Positions 19,817 through 28,397 are shown, counted from the first letter of the stretch. The stretch: DNA of 64,000 nucleotides from Streptococcus henryi DSM 19005 (GCF_000376985.1 NZ_AQYA01000037.1:248001-312000), one strand, 5' to 3'. A program made the numbers and translations. Notes: a model not told the origin generated them from the letters alone.

Positions 19817-19983
19817 GGATTCCTAAAATCACTTTGAAAGACTACGCTATTCCAACAATTTTTGGGAATGAATATGTTAAAATAGAGGGGTAGAAAAGTG
19901 AAGACGGTGGCTCTGGATTTTCTGAAAGAGGGGTGATGCCTATGGGCAATTCATCAAAATCTGACGGGAAGGAGGAGCATCTT

Positions 19984-20088
19984 TTGACAGCTTTTGAAGT
20001 TGTGCAAACTATTCTAGGCTTTAGTAGTTTTACTATTGCGTTGATTGGCTTGTGCTATAAAATCTTCAAAGATAATGACAAAAAATAA
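19984..20088 (+). CDS. TxpA-like holin-type toxin of a type I toxin-antitoxin system (copy 1)
   Basis: This is a 34-residue peptide starting MTAFEVVQTILGF, with one membrane segment (about residues 7-25) and a lysine-rich tail. I start at TTG 19984, since AAGGAGGAG ends about 6-8 bases upstream; the in-frame ATG at 19942 has a weaker site. The N-terminus follows the M-S/T-x-x-E pattern of TxpA and other putative holin-like toxins of Firmicutes. An antisense promoter faces it from 20206. It would insert into the membrane if unrepressed (family inference). A related locus lies 0.5 kb downstream. Confidence 0.75.
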   Translation: MTAFEVVQTILGFSSFTIALIGLCYKIFKDNDKK

Positions 20089-20122
20089 TCCGTCCCCACT
20101 TTTGCGCGAGTAGGACGGATTA
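20086..20122. terminator. Shared terminator hairpin of type I toxin locus 1
   Basis: TAATCCGTCC (20086-20095) pairs with GGACGGATTA (20113-20122) directly at the toxin stop codon. It lies at the 3' end of both convergent transcripts. Confidence 0.7.
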
Positions 20123-20195
20123 AATCTGTATTACGAGCCACCGTCTTTTTAACGGTTCTGCATTGGAGCTGGATTGCCGTCTAGCTCCTTTTCTA
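20090..20195 (-). ncRNA. Candidate antisense antitoxin RNA, locus 1
   Basis: On the minus strand, TTGAAT (20228-20223), a 16-base spacer and TATAAT (20206-20201) form a good promoter. The RNA would start near 20195, carry a GGAGCT/AGCTCC hairpin (20183-20188 with 20165-20170), overlap the 3' part of the toxin mRNA and end at the shared hairpin. This matches the ratA/txpA 3'-overlap arrangement. The ends are estimated. Confidence 0.65.
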
Positions 20196-20550
20196 TTTTT
20201 ATTATAACAAATTACTTGTAAAATTCAAATAATCTGTTGATTTTGGAGATTGGTATATGGTATGTGGTATAACATTTACCTGTGGTGCCAGTTGAGAAAG
20301 AGTCCCAAATAATATAGCTCTCTTGCTATCAGCTTTAATAGCTGTTAAATATTTATGTGAAGGGGGAATATCAAATTTTGAATATAATACAGAAAATCTT
20401 GTTTCTTTTTCTAAATAAAAGGATAGATAAAATCAAATAGCACCAGGGGTAATCTCTTACAGAGAAGTTAAGACGGTGGTTACTTAATCGAAAGGTGGTG
20501 GTGCCTATATGCATAGCCAGTAAAATCCTATTAGAAAGGAGTAACCTGAT

Positions 20551-20652
20551 TTGTCAACATTTGAGGTTTTAACACTCATGTTTGTAGCTGGTAACTTTGT
20601 TATTGCTCTTATGAAGTTAATCCTTGAATTGGTAAAAATGGCAAAAAAATAG
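20551..20652 (+). CDS. TxpA-like holin-type toxin of a type I toxin-antitoxin system (copy 2)
   Basis: This is a 33-residue peptide beginning MSTFEVLTLMFVAGNF, with a single hydrophobic helix and a KMAKK end. The start is TTG 20551 behind GAAAGGAG (9 bases). The N-terminus is very close to Bacillus TxpA (MSTYESLMVM..., from memory). The surrounding layout repeats locus 1: 5'/3' inverted repeat, hairpin at the stop codon, opposing minus-strand promoter. It is too short for ordinary gene finders. Confidence 0.78.
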   Translation: MSTFEVLTLMFVAGNFVIALMKLILELVKMAKK

Positions 20653-20688
20653 CCGTCCTAACTTTGGCGAGTTGACGAGCTATTTTTT
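20644..20688. terminator. Shared terminator hairpin of type I toxin locus 2
   Basis: AAAAAATAGC (20644-20653) pairs with GCTATTTTTT (20679-20688), spanning the toxin stop codon. The T-tract serves the plus strand and the A-tract serves the minus strand. Confidence 0.72.
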
Positions 20689-20766
20689 AGTTCTATAAAT
20701 TCAGCCACCGTCTTAAACGGCTCTGTGTGGGTGTTGTTTGCGCAACGCCCTTTTTCTATCTTCATT
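20650..20766 (-). ncRNA. Candidate antisense antitoxin RNA, locus 2
   Basis: A minus-strand TATAAT at 20777-20772 (weak -35) would start an RNA near 20765 that opens with a GGGCGTTG/CAACACCC-type hairpin and runs back to the shared hairpin. It overlaps the end of toxin 2. It is predicted by analogy with locus 1; the ends are estimated. Confidence 0.55.
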
Positions 20767-20946
20767 CTACCATTATACCCTTAAAAATCAAGTGAAAACT
20801 ATTTCATCATTTAAGGCAGATTGCTGATTTATTACAATTATTCAAACTTGGAATGACTTTCGGAGCAACAATAAGTCTTCCAAGTTTTTCTTGTTTAAAA
20901 ACGAATTCTTCAATAGTCTTTTTCAGAAATCTCTGTTGCTTTTTGT

Positions 20947-20952
20947 TATAAT
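20947..20952 (+). promoter_or_regulatory. Extended -10 promoter of uvrC placing the start at or near the ATG
   Basis: TATAAT preceded by TGT (an extended -10, 20944-20952) ends 7 bases before ATG 20960. Transcription would therefore start at or next to the A of the start codon. No -35 or RBS is evident. Confidence 0.6.
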
Positions 20953-20959
20953 GAAAGTT

Positions 20960-22765
20960 ATGAACGAACTGATTAAACATAAGTTGGAGTTGCTGCCAGA
21001 CAGTCCTGGCTGCTACATTCACAAGGATAAAAATGGCACCATTATCTATGTCGGCAAGGCCAAGAACTTGAAAAATCGGGTGCGCAGCTATTTCCACGGA
21101 AGCCATAATACCAAGACTGAGCTTTTGGTGTCAGAAATCGAGGACTTTGAGTACATCGTGACGGGCTCAAACACAGAAGCCCTGCTCCTTGAAATCAATT
21201 TGATTCAGGAGAACATGCCCAAGTACAACATCAAGCTCAAGGATGACAAGTCCTACCCTTTCATCAAGATTACCAAGGAAATCTATCCACGTCTCCTCAT
21301 CACTCGTCAGGTCAAAAAGGACGGTGGCCTCTATTTTGGTCCCTACCCAGACTCCGGTGCTGCGACAGAAATCAAGCGCTTGTTGGACCGCCTTTTTCCC
21401 TTCAAAAAGTGTACCAACCCTGCAAATAAGGTCTGTTTTTACTACCATCTCGGCCAGTGTAACGCCCACACCATTTGCAAGACTGACCAGGACTATTGGG
21501 CTGGTCTGACCGAGGATGTCAAGAACTTCCTCAACGGTAAGGACGATAAGATTGTCAATGAGCTGCGCGATAAGATGATGAAGGCATCGGAAGTCATGGA
21601 ATTTGAGCGAGCAGCTGAATACCGTGATCTCATTGAAGCCGTTAGCCTTCTGAGGACCAAGCAACGTGTGATGAATCAGGACATGATGGACCGAGATATC
21701 TTTGGCTATTATGTAGATAAGGGCTGGATGTGTGTCCAGGTTTTCTTTGTTCGTCAAGGGAAACTCATTCAACGCGACGTCAATATGTTCCCTTATTACA
21801 ATGACCCTGAGGAAGATTTCCTAACCTTCATCGGTCAATTTTACCGCGACAGCAAGCATTTTATTCCCAAAGAAATCTTTATTCCCAAGGACATTGATGA
21901 AGATTTGGTTAAGGCCATGGTCAACACTAAAGTCATCAAACCTCAGCGCGGAGAGAAGAAGCAGTTGGTCAATCTGGCCACAAAAAATGCCCGCGTCAGC
22001 CTGCAACAAAAATTTGACCTTTTGGAGAAAGACATCAAGAAAACGCATGGTGCCATTGAGAATCTGGGTGATTTGCTCAATATTCCAAAACCTGTCCGCA
22101 TTGAGGCCTTTGATAACTCCAATATCCAAGGCACCAGTCCCGTTTCTGCCATGGTTGTCTTTGTTGATGGTAAACCTAGCAAGAAAGACTACCGTAAATT
22201 CAAAATCAAAACCGTTGTCGGCCCTGATGATTACGCCAGCATGCGAGAAGTCATCTATCGCCGCTACAGCCGAGTGCTCAAGGATGGATTGACACCGCCA
22301 GATCTCATTATTATTGATGGTGGACAAGGTCAGGTCAATGTGGCCCGTGATGTCATCGAAAATAAGCTAGGCATGGACATTCCTATCGCTGGCTTGCAGA
22401 AAAACGACAAGCACCAAACCCATGAATTGCTTTTCGGAGATCCACTAGAAGTAGTGGAATTGCCTCGAAACTCTGAAGAATTCTTCCTCCTCCACCGCAT
22501 CCAAGACGAAGTTCACCGCTTTGCTATTACCTTCCACCGCCAGCTACGCTCTAAAAACAGCTTCAGTTCTAAACTAGACGGCATCTCAGGACTTGGACCA
22601 AAGCGCAAGCAATTACTGATGAAACATTTCAAGAGCTTGCCAAATATCCAAAAAGCCAGCATCGATGATATTGTCAACTGTGGCATCCCAAGAAATGTGG
22701 CGGAGACTATCCAACAAACTTTGAATCAGGAGGAGAAAACAGATGCATCAACTTCAAAGCATTAG
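20960..22765 (+). CDS. uvrC: UvrABC excinuclease subunit C
   Basis: This 601-residue nuclease makes both incisions in nucleotide excision repair. The N-terminal GIY-YIG domain is seen as [20 protein letters not shown] (about residues 17-36). A Cys cluster with a UVR-type segment follows, then the C-terminal RNase H-like part with [10 protein letters not shown] and IIDGGQGQV, then a helix-hairpin-helix region ([15 protein letters not shown]). I start at ATG 20960, where streptococcal UvrC proteins begin; the longer frame from 20891 would precede the promoter. There is no RBS, consistent with a leaderless mRNA. A terminator follows. Confidence 0.95.
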   Translation: MNELIKHKLELLPDSPGCYIHKDKNGTIIYVGKAKNLKNRVRSYFHGSHNTKTELLVSEIEDFEYIVTGSNTEALLLEINLIQENMPKYNIKLKDDKSYPFIKITKEIYPRLLITRQVKKDGGLYFGPYPDSGAATEIKRLLDRLFPFKKCTNPANKVCFYYHLGQCNAHTICKTDQDYWAGLTEDVKNFLNGKDDKIVNELRDKMMKASEVMEFERAAEYRDLIEAVSLLRTKQRVMNQDMMDRDIFGYYVDKGWMCVQVFFVRQGKLIQRDVNMFPYYNDPEEDFLTFIGQFYRDSKHFIPKEIFIPKDIDEDLVKAMVNTKVIKPQRGEKKQLVNLATKNARVSLQQKFDLLEKDIKKTHGAIENLGDLLNIPKPVRIEAFDNSNIQGTSPVSAMVVFVDGKPSKKDYRKFKIKTVVGPDDYASMREVIYRRYSRVLKDGLTPPDLIIIDGGQGQVNVARDVIENKLGMDIPIAGLQKNDKHQTHELLFGDPLEVVELPRNSEEFFLLHRIQDEVHRFAITFHRQLRSKNSFSSKLDGISGLGPKRKQLLMKHFKSLPNIQKASIDDIVNCGIPRNVAETIQQTLNQEEKTDASTSKH

Positions 22766-22794
22766 CCTTCCTCAGTCAATCAGGTTATGAAAAT

Positions 22795-22838
22795 AATACT
22801 GTGTAGATTAGTTTTTAGAATCTATGCAGTATTTTTTT
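22795..22838 (+). terminator. Terminator of uvrC
   Basis: AATACTGTGTAGATT (22795-22809) pairs imperfectly with AATCTATGCAGTATT (22819-22833), followed by T residues. Confidence 0.85.
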
Positions 22839-22895
22839 GAATTTATCTAGGGATTCGGATAAGAGAGTAATAATAGCTCATTTTCTGTAATTTAT

Positions 22896-22924
22896 TTGCA
22901 ATAGTCTAATAAAAGTGTTAAGAT
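22896..22924 (+). promoter_or_regulatory. Promoter of the polytopic membrane protein gene
   Basis: TTGCAA (22896-22901), a 17-base spacer and TAAGAT (22919-22924) with an extended TG. The -10 overlaps an upstream in-frame ATG (22923), which argues that translation starts at TTG 22950. Confidence 0.65.
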
Positions 22925-22949
22925 GACAAAAAAACTTGGAGGAAGACAC

Positions 22950-24671
22950 TTGAAATCTATCTATCAAAAGACAAAAAGTTGGTTGGGTAACATGAAAGGA
23001 CTCCCTGTCATTACCATTCTTATCTTTTCATTTTTACTAATCCTCCCTCAAATCATCACAAAAGGGGTTATTGCAGGCAGTGATTTTCTTTTTCACTATA
23101 ATCGTTTCTATGAAACAGCTATGCAGATTAAGACTGGGAATTTTTCCTATTTTATTTCCCTCTATGGTTTCAACAGTTCTGGTCGCATTGTTAATGCCCT
23201 CTATGGCCCCTATTTTGCCTATTTTCAGGGACTTTTGGTTCTCATCAGCAAAAATTGGTTTAGCTACCAGCTCATTTCCCGCTTTTTACTGGGCAGCATG
23301 GCAGGTTTCTCCATGTATAGCCTCTTGCGTAGAGCTGGAGTTAGAAAGAAAATTAGTCTGCCCATCGCCCTCCTTTACATAACCACCTTTTCCATCCAAT
23401 ATTGGACCTTGCGACAAGGCTTCTCCAGCTGGGGCGCAGCCTTCATGCCCTGGTGCCTCATCCCAGCCATCGACTTTGTCAAGGACAAGCGCATCAGCAT
23501 CCCACGCCTAGCCATTTCCGTCGCCCTCATGGTCCAAGTCCACATGCTCAGTGCCTTCTTCCTCATTTGCCTCTACCTGCCATTTTATCTTTACGGCTTT
23601 TTCAAGTCCCAGGAAAAAATAGCGGTGCTTTTAAAAGGATTGGCAGCTGCCCTTCTTTCTCTACTATTGTCTAGCAACATCTGGGCTGCGCTGATAGCAG
23701 TAGGAAGCAAGAACAATCTGGTTGAGCCCTTTGTCAATTCAAAACTCTACATCATGACTGTCAATCAAAGAAGCATAGAGTGGCTTTTGACGCCATTGCC
23801 TTTGCTTGCTTTGGTTCTCTATATCCTCTATTTTGCCTTTCGTCACTGGCGACATTTTGATGACTTTTTGAAAACAGTGATCGGCTCCTTTTTCCTATTT
23901 TTAGTCCTATCCAGCAGTATTTTTCCTTGGTATTCTATCAATAAACTCAATCTAGGTTTGGTGAACCTAATTCAGTTTCCATTCAGGTTCTTCATCCCGG
24001 CTACTATCCTCTTATTGCTAGCTTTTGCTTTGATTTTGGAACGTTATTTTGATGTCAAGTGGTCACCTACTGTTAACCTCGTCCTTCTTGCCTTAACGTT
24101 TATTAGCCTCGCGCACAGTTACAAACTGCAAAATGATAAAATTCAAATCTATTTTTCAAAGACTCCAATAAAACAGCAAAAACATCAAGATACTTGGGGA
24201 AATGCTGAAGAGATCAGAGCGGCTTTCCAAAGTTCAGATAAACATGAATTATTGGATTTAATAGCAAAATCAACACCTGACTATTTACCCGCAGAAAAAA
24301 ATAATAAAGAAAACAAATATAATCTCTATGAACAATTTGTCATTGCGACAACAGACAACTTCCAAAAATCACAAGATGATGGAAGTCTGACCTTGACTTG
24401 GACGTCTGACACACAATCTAGAATAAACATTCCAATCGCTAAGTATGCTGATACGCAATTGACCTTAAATGGCGAACCCTTGACTAGCAAAGATTATAGT
24501 TTAACAGCCATTGGAACACCAAGGGTGAAACAAGCTATTGGGACAAATACACTGACTGTTACCTATAAAACTAGCTCTTGGTTTTATCCAGTATTATTTA
24601 GTAATCTTTTAGCCATAACTGCCACACCACTTTATCTTGCCTATCGGAAGTGGACACACAAAAAAGTATAA
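22950..24671 (+). CDS. Polytopic membrane protein, GT-C/YfhO-like, function unknown
   Basis: This 573-residue protein has about eleven hydrophobic segments in its first 400 residues and an extracytoplasmic-looking C-terminal domain of about 150 residues before a final membrane helix. GSDFLFHYNRFYE near residue 42, after the first helix, places an acidic residue in the first outer loop, as in GT-C-type glycosyltransferases and the 6-pyruvoyl-tetrahydropterin-synthase-related membrane family. A role in moving or attaching sugars is possible but unproven. I choose TTG 22950 because GGAGG lies 7 bases upstream and the more upstream ATG overlaps the -10 element. It is monocistronic. Confidence 0.8.
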   Translation: MKSIYQKTKSWLGNMKGLPVITILIFSFLLILPQIITKGVIAGSDFLFHYNRFYETAMQIKTGNFSYFISLYGFNSSGRIVNALYGPYFAYFQGLLVLISKNWFSYQLISRFLLGSMAGFSMYSLLRRAGVRKKISLPIALLYITTFSIQYWTLRQGFSSWGAAFMPWCLIPAIDFVKDKRISIPRLAISVALMVQVHMLSAFFLICLYLPFYLYGFFKSQEKIAVLLKGLAAALLSLLLSSNIWAALIAVGSKNNLVEPFVNSKLYIMTVNQRSIEWLLTPLPLLALVLYILYFAFRHWRHFDDFLKTVIGSFFLFLVLSSSIFPWYSINKLNLGLVNLIQFPFRFFIPATILLLLAFALILERYFDVKWSPTVNLVLLALTFISLAHSYKLQNDKIQIYFSKTPIKQQKHQDTWGNAEEIRAAFQSSDKHELLDLIAKSTPDYLPAEKNNKENKYNLYEQFVIATTDNFQKSQDDGSLTLTWTSDTQSRINIPIAKYADTQLTLNGEPLTSKDYSLTAIGTPRVKQAIGTNTLTVTYKTSSWFYPVLFSNLLAITATPLYLAYRKWTHKKV

Positions 24672-24748
24672 GGAGAAGTGACACTTATTATTACTTTTAA
24701 TATAGGCCTAATCGCCGTGTCTTTATTAATTTTCATTGATAATAATCC

Positions 24749-24770
24749 AAAAAACCCAATCGGGTTTTTT
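24749..24770 (+). terminator. Terminator after the membrane protein gene
   Basis: AAAAAACCC (24749-24757) pairs with GGGTTTTTT (24762-24770), loop AATC. Confidence 0.88.
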
Positions 24771-24771
24771 C

Positions 24772-24800
24772 TTGTTTTTCGGAATTTTTTGTGCTAATAT
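24772..24800 (+). promoter_or_regulatory. Promoter of the broken immunity gene
   Basis: TTGTTT (24772-24777), a 17-base spacer and TAATAT (24795-24800) with extended TG. Confidence 0.6.
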
Positions 24801-24829
24801 TGTGGTACAAAAAATCAAGGAGTGCTAGT

Positions 24830-25155
24830 ATGAAAAAAGCTGACTTTCAAGCTAAAGTCGATGCGGTGATGATCGACTGTTACAATCTCTTACTCAATCC
24901 TGATATCAAGGATGAGGAGCGTGCGCTTTTATTGCATTCAAACAAGAAATGGAAAATAAACGTGATTTTTCCCGCACAGCCTATCGCTTAGTGCGTGATT
25001 TACAGCGCCTCTCACTTAAATATTTGCAAGATAAAAAAGGTTTATCACAACCAGTGCGAGCTTTCTACGATTCTCTCAATCATTTCATGAAAAATGAACT
25101 GAGAAATAATGAGATTGCTAAAGGTTTGATTATGGCTTCTGGAATTTGGCTTTAA
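24830..25155 (+). pseudogene. Bacteriocin immunity protein (enterocin A immunity type), frameshifted
   Basis: An ATG at 24830 behind AAGGAG opens a frame beginning MKKADFQAKVDAVMIDCYN, which leaves the family pattern after LLLHS (near 24940). The adjacent frame continues as KQEMENKRDFSRTAYRLVR and runs to a stop at 25155. Adding a single A in the run at about 24941-24944 restores one ORF of about 108 residues. The combined product looks like the small helical EntA-type immunity proteins common in streptococci. No bacteriocin gene is visible nearby. A sequencing error in the homopolymer is an alternative to a real mutation. Confidence 0.7.
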
Positions 25156-25298
25156 TATATAATGGCTTTAAAAGGATCTATTGACCTTTCTGAAAAGCTC
25201 TGCTATTTCCCAAAATAAAATAGGGAAAAGTGATGAAAACTCTTTCAAAAAGTGATAGAATAGAGGAACAAATATATATTAGAAAAGGAAGTTTTGCT

Positions 25299-25901
25299 AT
25301 GAAATTTCTAGAACTCAATAAAAAACGTCATGCTATCAAGAGCTTTAATGACAAAGAAGTGGATTTTAAAGATGTGCGTACAGCCATTGAAATTGCCACC
25401 CTTGCTCCGAGTGCTAATAATATCCAGCCCTGGAAATTTGTGGTTGTTGAGGAGAAAAAAGCTGAGCTAGCTGCTGGCTTACCTCCTATTAACAAGGATC
25501 AGGTTGAACAGGCACAATACGTTATTGCTCTTTTCACTGATACTGACCTTGCTCTTCGCTCACGTAAAATCGCTCGTATTGGACGTAAGAGTTTGCCAGA
25601 TGACATGATTGGCTACTTTATGGAAACCTTGCCAGCTCGTTTCTCAACTTTTGATGAAAAACAAAAAGGAGAGTATCTCTCGCTTAATGTAGGGATTGTT
25701 GCCATGAACTTGGTTCTTGCGCTTACTGACCAAGGCATTGCCTCAAATATGATTCTTGGGTTTGATAAATCAACGACAAATGATATTCTCGGAATCGATA
25801 AACGCTTCCGCCCAGAACTCTTGATTACTGTTGGTTATAGCGACCTTAAACCAGAACCAAGTTACCGTATACCAGTTGACGAAATCATTGAACGCCGTTA
25901 A
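25299..25901 (+). CDS. Nitroreductase family protein
   Basis: This 200-residue FMN-dependent oxidoreductase-type protein has KKRHAIKSFND (FMN phosphate-binding Arg/His region) near residue 6, APSANNIQPWKFVVVE (about 34-49, the classical SxxNxQPW block), and a C-terminal TVGYSDLKPEPSYR segment. I start at ATG 25299 with AAGGAAG 8 bases upstream; an in-frame ATG at 25230 lacks a good RBS. The electron acceptor is unknown. A second nitroreductase of a different subfamily lies at 28442. Confidence 0.9.
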   Translation: MKFLELNKKRHAIKSFNDKEVDFKDVRTAIEIATLAPSANNIQPWKFVVVEEKKAELAAGLPPINKDQVEQAQYVIALFTDTDLALRSRKIARIGRKSLPDDMIGYFMETLPARFSTFDEKQKGEYLSLNVGIVAMNLVLALTDQGIASNMILGFDKSTTNDILGIDKRFRPELLITVGYSDLKPEPSYRIPVDEIIERR

Positions 25902-25916
25902 TTTTTTAAAAAAATA

Positions 25917-25998
25917 AAAAAGCTAGACCATTGTGTTAACTTAAGAGTATGTTAAAGCCATTCTCTTAAACTAAAGTTGACCTTGTCTAGTTTTGATT
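25917..25998 (+). terminator. Branched terminator-like structure
   Basis: AAAAGCTAGAC-type arm (25917-25928) pairs with GTCTAGTTTT (25985-25994), and an inner hairpin pairs TTAAGAGTATG (25941-25951) with CATTCTCTTAA (25959-25969). T-rich sequence follows. It probably ends the nitroreductase transcript. Confidence 0.6.
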
Positions 25999-26020
25999 TT
26001 TGTCGAGTATGTAATATAAT
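25993..26020 (+). promoter_or_regulatory. Promoter of the small membrane protein/pepV unit
   Basis: TTGATT (25993-25998), a 16-base spacer and TATAAT (26015-26020). Confidence 0.7.
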
Positions 26021-26050
26021 AGATGTTAGGATAGAAAGGTAAAGAATACT

Positions 26051-26278
26051 ATGTGGAAAAAAATGTGGTCTAATCAAGAAGTGACAGGAAAAATGATAGC
26101 ATTATATTTTATAGCACCATTAAGTGCAAGTATCATAAGCACCCTCGTTAATAGCTATTTAGTTGAAAGTATTTGGCTGCGCACTCTTATCTACACAGTC
26201 GTGATATTTATAGTATTTGCACTTGGATTCTATCTTAACGAAACACAGAAGGAGAAAAAAGAGAAAAATGACAATTGA
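26051..26278 (+). CDS. Small two-helix membrane protein, function unknown
   Basis: This 75-residue protein has two hydrophobic helices (about residues 15-37 and 42-63) and a strongly charged Lys/Glu tail. The start is ATG 26051 with GAAAGG upstream. Its end overlaps the start of pepV by 11 bases, so the two are translationally linked. The dipeptidase RBS (AAGGAG) lies inside this gene. No family is recognised; it could be a real accessory protein or mainly a vehicle for coupling. Confidence 0.65.
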   Translation: MWKKMWSNQEVTGKMIALYFIAPLSASIISTLVNSYLVESIWLRTLIYTVVIFIVFALGFYLNETQKEKKEKNDN

Positions 26279-27674
26279 TTTCAAAGTAGAAGTCGAAAAA
26301 CGTAAAGAAGCCATGATGGAAGACTTGTTTAGTCTGCTTCGCATCAACTCAGAACGCGACGATTCACAAGCAGATGACAAGCATCCATTTGGACCTGGTC
26401 CAGTTAAAGCCTTGGAACACTTCTTGGCAATGGCAGAGCGCGATGGTTACAAAACACGTAATATTGATAATTATGCCGGTGACTTTGAGTTTGGCCAAGG
26501 CGATGAAGTTCTCGGAATCTTCGCACACTTGGACGTTGTTCCTGCAGGTAGCGGCTGGGATACAAACCCTTACGAGCCAGTTATCAAAGACGGCAAACTC
26601 TTTGCGCGTGGCTCTTCAGATGACAAAGGCCCAACAATGGCTTGTTACTATGCCCTAAAAATCATTAAAGACCTTGGTCTCCCAATCTCTAAAAAAGTTC
26701 GCTTTATCGTGGGAACTGACGAAGAATCGGGCTGGGGCGATATGGACTACTACTTTGCCCACAACGGCCTCAAAGACCCTGACTTTGGCTTCTCACCTGA
26801 CGCTGAGTTCCCAATCATCAACGGTGAAAAAGGTAACATCACTGAATACCTCCATTTTGCCGGTGATAATAGCGGAGCTTTCACCTTGCTTAGTTTTGCT
26901 GGCGGACTGCGTGAGAACATGGTACCAGAATCAGCAACCGCAGCCTTCACAGCAGATGCAGCACTAGCAGACCTACAAGAAAACCTGAATGCATTCACTC
27001 AAGAGCAGGGCGTGACAGCTGAATTGACAGAAGAAAATGGCGTATTCAAGCTCACTCTTATCGGTAAGTCAGCTCACGGTTCAACACCAGAAGCAGGTGT
27101 CAACGGGGCAACTTACTTGGCTAAATTCCTCAATCAGTTTGCCTTCGAAGGAGCTGCTAAAGCCTACCTTGATATCACAGGAAATGTCCTTCATCAAGAC
27201 TTTGCGGCAGAAAAATTAGGTGTAGCCTACACAGATGATAAAATGGGTGCCCTCAGCATGAACGCTGGTGTCTTCAGCTTTGATAAAGAATCAGATGATA
27301 GCACCATCGCCCTTAATTTCCGTTACCCACAAGGTACAGATGCACAGACCATCAAAGCTGGTCTTGAGAAGTTAGAAGGCATCACAAAAGTGACGCTTTC
27401 TGAACATGAACACACACCACACTACGTTCCAGTTGATGATCCATTGGTAGCCACACTCTTGTCTGTTTATGAAAAACAAACAGGTCTCAAAGGTCATGAA
27501 CAAATCATCGGTGGCGGGACTTTCGGACGCTTGCTTAAACGTGGCGTTGCCTACGGAGCTATGTTCCCAGGTTATGTCAACACCATGCACCAAGCAAACG
27601 AATTTGCAGAAGTCGAAGACCTCTACCGCGCAGCTGCCATTTACGCAGAAGCTATCTATGAATTGATTAAATAA
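26268..27674 (+). CDS. pepV: Dipeptidase PepV (M20 metallopeptidase)
   Basis: This 468-residue cytoplasmic di-zinc peptidase cleaves dipeptides taken up from protein breakdown. AHLDVVPAGSGW (about residues 86-97) holds the first metal His and its Asp; ARGSSDDKGP near 115 has the bridging Asp; GTDEESGWGD near 150 has the catalytic Glu pair; the late MHQANEF has the last metal His. I choose ATG 26268 rather than the longer frame from 26217, because AAGGAG lies at 26249-26254 and family members start with short N-termini. It is cotranscribed with the preceding small ORF. Confidence 0.94.
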   Translation: MTIDFKVEVEKRKEAMMEDLFSLLRINSERDDSQADDKHPFGPGPVKALEHFLAMAERDGYKTRNIDNYAGDFEFGQGDEVLGIFAHLDVVPAGSGWDTNPYEPVIKDGKLFARGSSDDKGPTMACYYALKIIKDLGLPISKKVRFIVGTDEESGWGDMDYYFAHNGLKDPDFGFSPDAEFPIINGEKGNITEYLHFAGDNSGAFTLLSFAGGLRENMVPESATAAFTADAALADLQENLNAFTQEQGVTAELTEENGVFKLTLIGKSAHGSTPEAGVNGATYLAKFLNQFAFEGAAKAYLDITGNVLHQDFAAEKLGVAYTDDKMGALSMNAGVFSFDKESDDSTIALNFRYPQGTDAQTIKAGLEKLEGITKVTLSEHEHTPHYVPVDDPLVATLLSVYEKQTGLKGHEQIIGGGTFGRLLKRGVAYGAMFPGYVNTMHQANEFAEVEDLYRAAAIYAEAIYELIK

Positions 27675-27683
27675 TAAGATGAG

Positions 27684-27706
27684 AAGGCAGGGCAACCTGT
27701 CTTTTC
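27684..27706 (+). terminator. Terminator of pepV
   Basis: AAGGCAGG (27684-27691) pairs with CCTGTCTT (27696-27703), loop GCAA. Confidence 0.78.
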
Positions 27707-27742
27707 GACTACAGCTAGGCTTTCAATCAAAAAGGAGAACTT

Positions 27743-28327
27743 ATGGACACACTGCAATCAATCATAACTGATATTATGGCAGATGAAGAGAATGCTTCTT
27801 ACACAAAGCAAGGCATCGAACCTCTCTTCACAGTTCCTAGTACTGCCCGTATTAACATAGTTGGTCAGGCTTCAGGCATTCGAGCTCAGGAATCTAAGCT
27901 CTACTGGAATGATCCTAGTGGTGACAATTTACGTAAGTGGATGGGCGTTGATCGTGAAACCTTTTATGAGTCAGGTCTTTTTGCGGTGGTTCCCATGGAC
28001 TTTTATTTTCCGGGAGCTGGGAAATCAGGTGACTTGCCTCCACGTCCTGGATTTGCGGCAAAGTGGCATGAGAGGGTGCTGGCCCTTGCACCAGACATCG
28101 AGTTGACTTTACTTATCGGAAACTATGCGCAGCATTATTATCTAAAACAAAAAAAGTCAGCCAAATTAACTGAAACTGTTCAGAATTATAAGGATTATCT
28201 ACCAGATTTCTTTCCTCTGGTCCATCCTTCACCACGCAATAATGTATGGCAGGTCAAAAATCCTTGGTTCATGGATCAAGTGGTACCTGATTTGCAGAAA
28301 TTGATCAAGCAGATTATTAAAAAATGA
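27743..28327 (+). CDS. Uracil-DNA glycosylase family protein
   Basis: This 194-residue protein belongs to the uracil-DNA glycosylase superfamily but not to the Ung subfamily. NIVGQASGIRAQES (about residues 35-48) corresponds to the GQxPG-type active-site loop, and HPSPRNN near 165 is the DNA-intercalation motif. Family members remove uracil or related damaged bases, or have lost the activity; the catalytic residue is not certain here. The start is ATG with AAGGAG 6 bases upstream. It lies between the pepV terminator and an independent nitroreductase promoter. Confidence 0.88.
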   Translation: MDTLQSIITDIMADEENASYTKQGIEPLFTVPSTARINIVGQASGIRAQESKLYWNDPSGDNLRKWMGVDRETFYESGLFAVVPMDFYFPGAGKSGDLPPRPGFAAKWHERVLALAPDIELTLLIGNYAQHYYLKQKKSAKLTETVQNYKDYLPDFFPLVHPSPRNNVWQVKNPWFMDQVVPDLQKLIKQIIKK

Positions 28328-28354
28328 TTAAAGACGAACTTTCAGTTCAAATAG

Positions 28355-28383
28355 TTGCATTCCGTTTCCTACTGTAATATAAT
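28355..28383 (+). promoter_or_regulatory. Promoter of the nitroreductase/DJ-1 operon
   Basis: TTGCAT (28355-28360), a 17-base spacer and TATAAT (28378-28383). Confidence 0.78.
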
Positions 28384-28397
28384 TACTCCATTATTTA

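Larger units (their letters stand above)
19901..20147. repeat. Terminal inverted repeat framing type I toxin locus 1
   Basis: AAGACGGTGGCTC (19901-19913) is the exact reverse complement of GAGCCACCGTCTT (20135-20147). In a transcript crossing both ends, the 5' end would pair with the 3' end, a feature of long-lived type I toxin mRNAs. Confidence 0.8.
20468..20716. repeat. Terminal inverted repeat framing type I toxin locus 2
   Basis: TTAAGACGGTGG (20468-20479) is the exact reverse complement of CCACCGTCTTAA (20705-20716). The core AGACGGTGG is shared with locus 1, showing that the two loci are related. Confidence 0.8.

Noticed and set aside
20220..20460. Search for a gene between the two type I toxin loci
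   Set aside because: No ORF with RBS and no clear structure; the stretch is AT-rich and holds only the promoter regions of the flanking loci.
21167..22327. Two long minus-strand ORFs (201 and 168 codons) inside uvrC
   Set aside because: They lie antisense to a clearly conserved gene, have no RBS, and their products match no family; they arise from codon bias of uvrC.
22923..22949. ATG start for the polytopic membrane protein
   Set aside because: It overlaps the predicted -10 element and lacks an RBS; TTG 22950 has GGAGG at proper spacing.
24678..24797. GTG-start hydrophobic mini-ORF after the membrane protein gene, behind AAGGAG
   Set aside because: RBS spacing is only 2 bases, the frame runs through the terminator stem, and nothing supports conservation.
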